DNA from: Phytomonospora endophytica
GTDB taxonomy: Bacteria; Actinomycetota; Actinomycetes; Mycobacteriales; Micromonosporaceae
Direction: 5' to 3'
Assembly: GCF_014202425.1 (NCBI RefSeq)
Contig: NZ_JACHGT010000013.1
Coordinates: 124,001 to 188,000 of the forward strand
DNA: 64,000 bases
Shown: positions 60,711 through 64,000 of the stretch, piece after piece
How the letters are laid out: each line of letters starts with the position of its first letter
Numbering within the stretch: position 1 is the stretch's first letter
The notes under the pieces: generated by a model
Database searches by the model: none
What the model was told of the DNA's origin: nothing
The model's input: the letters and a program-made list of their open reading frames with translations, nothing else
Program-made: the position numbers and the translations under genes

Positions 60711-60752
60711 CTCGTAATGAATAGGTCGTCGGTTCGATTCCGACAGGCGGCT
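60711..60752 (+). tRNA. 3' half of tRNA-Thr(CGT): right attachment site
   Basis: The sequence has an anticodon loop CTCGTAA (anticodon CGT, Thr), a perfect T arm GTCGG TTCGATT CCGAC and acceptor end AGGCGGC T. The 5' half (D arm, 5' acceptor) is absent: the DNA to the left is integrase-proximal element DNA. This is the remnant left at the right junction when an element inserts into a tRNA gene and restores the full tRNA at its other end. CCA is not encoded. Confidence 0.75.
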
Positions 60753-60771
60753 CAGAGTTTGAGCAGGTCAG

Positions 60772-60802
60772 AAGCCCGTCTCCCGGTCAGGGAGGCGGGC
60801 TT
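60772..60802 (+). terminator. tRNA terminator
   Basis: AAGCCCGTCTCCC and GGGAGGCGGGCTT form a 13-bp stem (one G-T pair) with a 5-base loop, 20 bases after the tRNA 3' end. It supports the view that this was the chromosomal tRNA locus. Confidence 0.8.
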
Positions 60803-60916
60803 TCGATCGTCTGTGCGCCATTCCGCGGCGGGTCCACACCCGTGGCGGGCGCCGGCGGGGCTGAGAGTCGCGTCACCCCCGGACACGCGGCGGCGGCTCG
60901 CCTCTACCCTCTCCCC

Positions 60917-61768
60917 ATGTCGCACACCGACCCTCTCTACCTCCTCCACCGCGCCGCCGAGACGGGTTCACCGGACGAGGTCGCCGGGCTGGCGCGGGAG
61001 CTCGGTGACGCCGACGTGCTCGCCGACGGGCGTTCCGCCCTGTGGGTCGCGGTGTGGGCCGGGCGGGACGACAACGCGCGGGCGCTGGTGGAGGCGGGCG
61101 CCGATCCGTGGCGGTCGATGATGGCGGGGTGGTCGCCGGGGCGGTTGAGCCTGGCGGGGCCGACGCCGGGGATGTTCGGGAAGGCGCGGGAGGCCCTGTC
61201 GGCGGCCGAGGAGGCGGCCGTGGGGGAGGCGCCGGGCGTGATCGCCGCGCTCGACGAGATCGACGACGACGGGTGGAGCGTCTGCTGCGTGGGCGGAGTC
61301 TCCGCCGACGAGGCGATGCGGCGGCTCGACGTCGTCGCGTTGCCGGAGGTGCCGGAGTTCGCTCCGGACGCGTGGCTCGGCGACGAGTACCTCGACGTCC
61401 TGGGCTTCACCGACGTGCCGGGCGGCTGCGTCGTCGCGCAGCCGTGGGCCTATGCCGCGTCGTATCCGGTGGTCACGCGGCTCCTGTCGGCCGGGACGGT
61501 CGCCTACGCGATGTACGCCAACCCCAAGAGCGGCGACCAGGGCAGCGTCCACCGGGACGGGATCCTCGTCCCCGGTCACCACGGCCCGGCGGGCTGGCCC
61601 GAAGCCGACGATCCGCCCGAGGAGGTGCTGCGGACCTTCCTGTACCGGGGAGAGTCGCCCGCCTACTGCTGCGCCGTCGCGGGCGTCCGGCCGACCGGCG
61701 TCGCCGCCTTCCTCGCCCCCGAGCGCTTCGCGCGACTGCCCACAAGGGACTACGCGGCCATCGCCTGA
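60917..61768 (+). CDS. Ankyrin-type chromosomal protein
   Basis: A 283-residue protein with ankyrin-like repeats at the start (LLHRAAETGSPDEVAGLARE, SALWVAVWAGRDDNARALVE) and a C-terminal domain with WSVCCVGGVSADEAMRRLD that resembles DUF6461-like proteins. No ribosome-binding site, a TACCCT -10-like box before the ATG: leaderless mRNA is likely. GC is higher than in the element; it is probably host chromosome. It overlaps the convergent regulator by 19 bases. Confidence 0.7.
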   Translation: MSHTDPLYLLHRAAETGSPDEVAGLARELGDADVLADGRSALWVAVWAGRDDNARALVEAGADPWRSMMAGWSPGRLSLAGPTPGMFGKAREALSAAEEAAVGEAPGVIAALDEIDDDGWSVCCVGGVSADEAMRRLDVVALPEVPEFAPDAWLGDEYLDVLGFTDVPGGCVVAQPWAYAASYPVVTRLLSAGTVAYAMYANPKSGDQGSVHRDGILVPGHHGPAGWPEADDPPEEVLRTFLYRGESPAYCCAVAGVRPTGVAAFLAPERFARLPTRDYAAIA

Positions 61769-64000
61769 GCCGCCTCGATTCCCCGGCGGGCCAGCTCCTC
61801 CTGTCGCCCGAAACGCATCTCCACGGCCAGTTCCAGCGCGCGCCGGTGCAGTTCGAGGGCCTCGTCGGCCAGACCCGCGGCCCGGCACGTGGCCCCGAAG
61901 TCGTTGAGGAAGTGCACGGCCGTCTGCTGCTCGTTCAGCTCCTCCAGCAGCGCCATCGCCTCGCGATGCGACTCCATCGCCTCGTCGTGACGGCCCGCGT
62001 ACCGCAGGGCGACGGCGAGGTAGTTCAGCGCCCAGGCGACGTCGTAGGGGTGGTCGTCGGCCTCGGCGAGGGCGTAGGCGCGACGGAGGAACTCCAGCGA
62101 GCGCGCGGGTTCGGTCGGCGCGATCGCCGCCCCGTAGGTGACCAGGGCCGTGCGGTAGGCGAGGCCGTGGTCGAAGACGGCCATCGACTCCTCGGCGAGT
62201 CGCGCCGACTCGGCCAGATCCCCGTCCTGGTAACAGGTCCAGGCCGCGAAGGCGAGCGCGAAGGCCAGTCCGCCGGGCTGGTCGCCGGCCTGTTTGAACA
62301 GTTCGGCGGAGCGGTCGAGGAAGGCGCGGGCGGTGACGGGGTCACCGAGGTTGTCGTGGAGGTATCCCCGCCGCAGGTCGAGGATGGCGGCGACGTCCTG
62401 GTGGCGGCCGTCGGCGAGGAGTTCGGCGGCGTCGGCGTACTCGCGGAGGGCCTCGGTGGTGTTCCCGGCGGCGTAGCGGGCGTTGCCGAGGCCGAGACGC
62501 ACTTCGGCGAGGAGCCGCGTGTCGCCGAGGCGCCGGGCGGCGGCGGTGGCCGATTCGAGGACGCGGACCTCCTCGCCCCATCCGCCGCGGCGGCCGAAGT
62601 AGGGGCGGAGGAGGCCGGGGACGCGCGCGACGAAGGTGTCGTCGCCGATGGCCTCGGCGCGCCGGAACGTGGCGAGGACGTTGGCGTGTTCGCGGTCGTA
62701 CCAGGCGAGGGCGGCGTCGCGGTCGGCGAAAGGGCCTTCTTCGACGGGGCCGGGGAGGGTGAGCCAGGGGAACAGGCGGAAGGCGGCCTCGGCGCGGGCG
62801 AGCTGGTGGTCGAGGACGCGCTGTTCGACGCGGCGGCGCTCGGTCCCGGACTCCTCGGCTTCGACGGTGCGGGCGGCGAAGCCGCGGACCAGGTCGTGCA
62901 TGTGGAAGCGGTCGGCGTCGGGTTCGTCGAGGAGGTGGATGTCGACGAGGTCTTCGAGGATCTCGGTGGTGTCGTCGACGGACAGGCCGACGGCCGCGGC
63001 GGCGACGGCGCTGTCGAAGTCGGCGCCGGGGATGAGGGCGAGACGGCGGAAGACCTTGCGGTGCAGGGGATCGGTCTGGCGCAGGGACATGCCGCAGGCG
63101 GTGTCGAAGTCGTCGGTCTGGCGGCGCAGCCGGTCGGTGAGGACCGCGAGCGTCCATCCTGGACGGTGCCGGAGGCGGGCGGCGGCGACCCGGATCGCCA
63201 GCGGCAGGTTCCCGCACAGGCGCACGACCTCGGCGACGGCCTCGGGTTCCCGCTCGTAGCGCGCGTCGGGGCCGCCGGCGCGACGGAAGAGGTCCTTCGC
63301 GGTGTCGCCGTCGAGGATGTCAAGCGACACCGGCGGGATGTGCGCCAGGGCCACGAATCTGCGGCGGCTGGTGACGATGACGGCGCTGTCGCCCGCGCCG
63401 GGCAGCAGCGGCCGGACCTGATCGGCGTCCTCGGCGTTGTCGAGTACACACAGGACACGACGGCGGGCGAGTTCGTCCCGCCAGCGGGCGGCGAGGCGCT
63501 CGATGCCGTCGGGAATGGCGCGTGTGGACACGTCCAGGGCGATCAGCAGGGTGCGCAGGGCTTCGGCGGGGTCGACGGGTTCGAAGCCGGGTGTGAAGCC
63601 GTGCAGGTCGATGTAGAGGCGCCCGCCGGGGAATTCGCGGGCGAGACGGTGGGCGGCGTGCACGGCGAGACTCGTCTTGCCGACACCGGCCATGCCGTCG
63701 ACGACGACGGCCTTCGACTCGGCGACATGCCGCAGGACCCGCTCGACCTCGCCCGCGCGACCGGTGAAGTCGGTGACGTCGGACGGCAGGTCGTTGCGGG
63801 GGGAGCGGGCGGCGGGCCGCTGCGGCGGTGCCACGGTCGAGGCGGAACGTCGCGCCTCCTCCCACAGTGGACGGAGCGGTCGCGGGTCGCGTTTGACGAC
63901 CCGGCACAGCGCGACGACCGCCTCCCACGGCGGCACGGTCCGCCCGGCGACGTAGCGCGACAGCGACGACGAGCTGAGGGCGGCGTCGGTGGCCAGGGCG
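61750..64000 (-). CDS. NB-ARC/TPR transcriptional regulator, AfsR-like (5' partial)
   Basis: The frame is open at the right edge; the last visible N-terminal residues (LSSSSLSRYVAGRTVPPWEA) are part of an XRE helix-turn-helix. NB-ARC domain: P-loop DGMAGVGKTSLAVHAA, Walker B RRVLCVLDNAED, VIVTSRRR and GNLPLAIRVAA. The C-terminal half consists of TPR repeats (LDLRRGYLHDNLGDPVTARA, EALELHRRALELAVEMRFGR). Family members regulate secondary metabolism in actinomycetes. Gene and flank belong to the chromosome to the right of the tRNA. Confidence 0.85.
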   Translation of the reverse strand, partial: ALATDAALSSSSLSRYVAGRTVPPWEAVVALCRVVKRDPRPLRPLWEEARRSASTVAPPQRPAARSPRNDLPSDVTDFTGRAGEVERVLRHVAESKAVVVDGMAGVGKTSLAVHAAHRLAREFPGGRLYIDLHGFTPGFEPVDPAEALRTLLIALDVSTRAIPDGIERLAARWRDELARRRVLCVLDNAEDADQVRPLLPGAGDSAVIVTSRRRFVALAHIPPVSLDILDGDTAKDLFRRAGGPDARYEREPEAVAEVVRLCGNLPLAIRVAAARLRHRPGWTLAVLTDRLRRQTDDFDTACGMSLRQTDPLHRKVFRRLALIPGADFDSAVAAAAVGLSVDDTTEILEDLVDIHLLDEPDADRFHMHDLVRGFAARTVEAEESGTERRRVEQRVLDHQLARAEAAFRLFPWLTLPGPVEEGPFADRDAALAWYDREHANVLATFRRAEAIGDDTFVARVPGLLRPYFGRRGGWGEEVRVLESATAAARRLGDTRLLAEVRLGLGNARYAAGNTTEALREYADAAELLADGRHQDVAAILDLRRGYLHDNLGDPVTARAFLDRSAELFKQAGDQPGGLAFALAFAAWTCYQDGDLAESARLAEESMAVFDHGLAYRTALVTYGAAIAPTEPARSLEFLRRAYALAEADDHPYDVAWALNYLAVALRYAGRHDEAMESHREAMALLEELNEQQTAVHFLNDFGATCRAAGLADEALELHRRALELAVEMRFGRQEELARRGIEAAQAMAA

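Noticed and set aside
60644-60752. GCCGCCT at 60644 as the 5' acceptor half of an intact tRNA
   Set aside because: It is complementary to the 3' acceptor AGGCGGC, but 110 bases is too long for this tRNA, no D arm is present and the anticodon stem mismatches. Probably chance or a junction relic.
1-64000. CRISPR array or prophage structural genes
   Set aside because: No spaced direct-repeat array was seen, and no capsid, portal, terminase or tail genes occur, so the element is not a prophage despite its integrase.

Overview
The window is high-GC actinomycete DNA. Markers of that group include a conservon signalling operon with two P450s, WhiJ-like XRE/DUF397 regulator modules, DUF4192 genes, many GTG starts and 4-base ATGA overlaps, and an AfsR-type NB-ARC regulator. 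I cannot name the genus. Most of the window looks like the right-hand part of a large integrative (probably mobilizable or conjugative) element. Its right boundary is visible: a tyrosine integrase (59084-60553) lies beside the 3' half of a tRNA-Thr(CGT) gene (60711-60752). To the right is very GC-rich, ordinary chromosome with an ankyrin-type protein and the NB-ARC/TPR regulator, which runs off the edge. I did not find a second copy of the tRNA 3' half, so the left end is either outside the window or was missed.

Layout. 0-1 kb: C-terminal part of a membrane-anchored trypsin-like/ricin protein. 1.2-2.1 kb: a phosphotransferase behind a perfect 33-bp palindrome. 2.1-5.1 kb: XRE-TPR, two DUF397 and one XRE-DUF5753 gene. 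5.2-8.8 kb: six small coupled genes leading into a second XRE-TPR regulator. 9.1-15.6 kb: a tightly coupled conservon (sensor, roadblock, DUF742, GTPase), two P450s and a PhzF-type protein; the sensor gene is cut by an in-frame TAG. 15.9-21.5 kb: a MobF relaxase and a divergent accessory gene around a candidate oriT. 21.5-26.5 kb: a minus-strand array with two SSB/OB-fold genes, two DUF4192 genes and small Cys-rich genes, punctuated by strong hairpins. 26.9-31.9 kb: an HNH-helicase fusion with an unknown partner, then a HicB-like/tandem-RHH pair. 32-36.3 kb: ParB, a MazG-like protein and a 717-residue zinc-ribbon protein. 36.4-42.6 kb: a complete type I restriction-modification operon. 42.7-45.8 kb: a broken gene region and a ComM-like protein without a Walker A motif. 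46.2-47.6 kb: a CdiA-type tRNase toxin with a SitI3-like immunity protein. 47.6-51.6 kb: a DUF932/DUF4192/TetR operon. 52-57.7 kb: Mrr-type nuclease, a PQQ-propeller remnant, a triosephosphate isomerase homologue lacking its catalytic Glu, a duplicated DUF932 leader and a membrane NACHT NTPase of lower GC. 57.9-60.6 kb: repressor, two excisionase-like genes and integrase.

How it fits together. Integrase, excisionases, repressor, relaxase, ParB, SSBs and DUF932 form the maintenance and transfer core. No T4SS, coupling ATPase, TraB/FtsK or replication initiator is visible, so transfer genes would have to lie left of the window or be supplied in trans. Type I R-M, the Mrr nuclease, the HNH-helicase pair, the NACHT NTPase and the toxin/immunity pair form a defence and competition cargo.

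The least expected signal is in the 5' leaders of the element's own maintenance genes. Two SSB-type genes share one leader motif. parB and the ComM-like gene share a two-hairpin leader with compensatory stem changes at the same distance from the start codon. DUF932 has a leader of about 300 nt that was duplicated elsewhere without its gene. These look like structured regulatory elements that are not annotated, and may co-regulate the element's maintenance genes.
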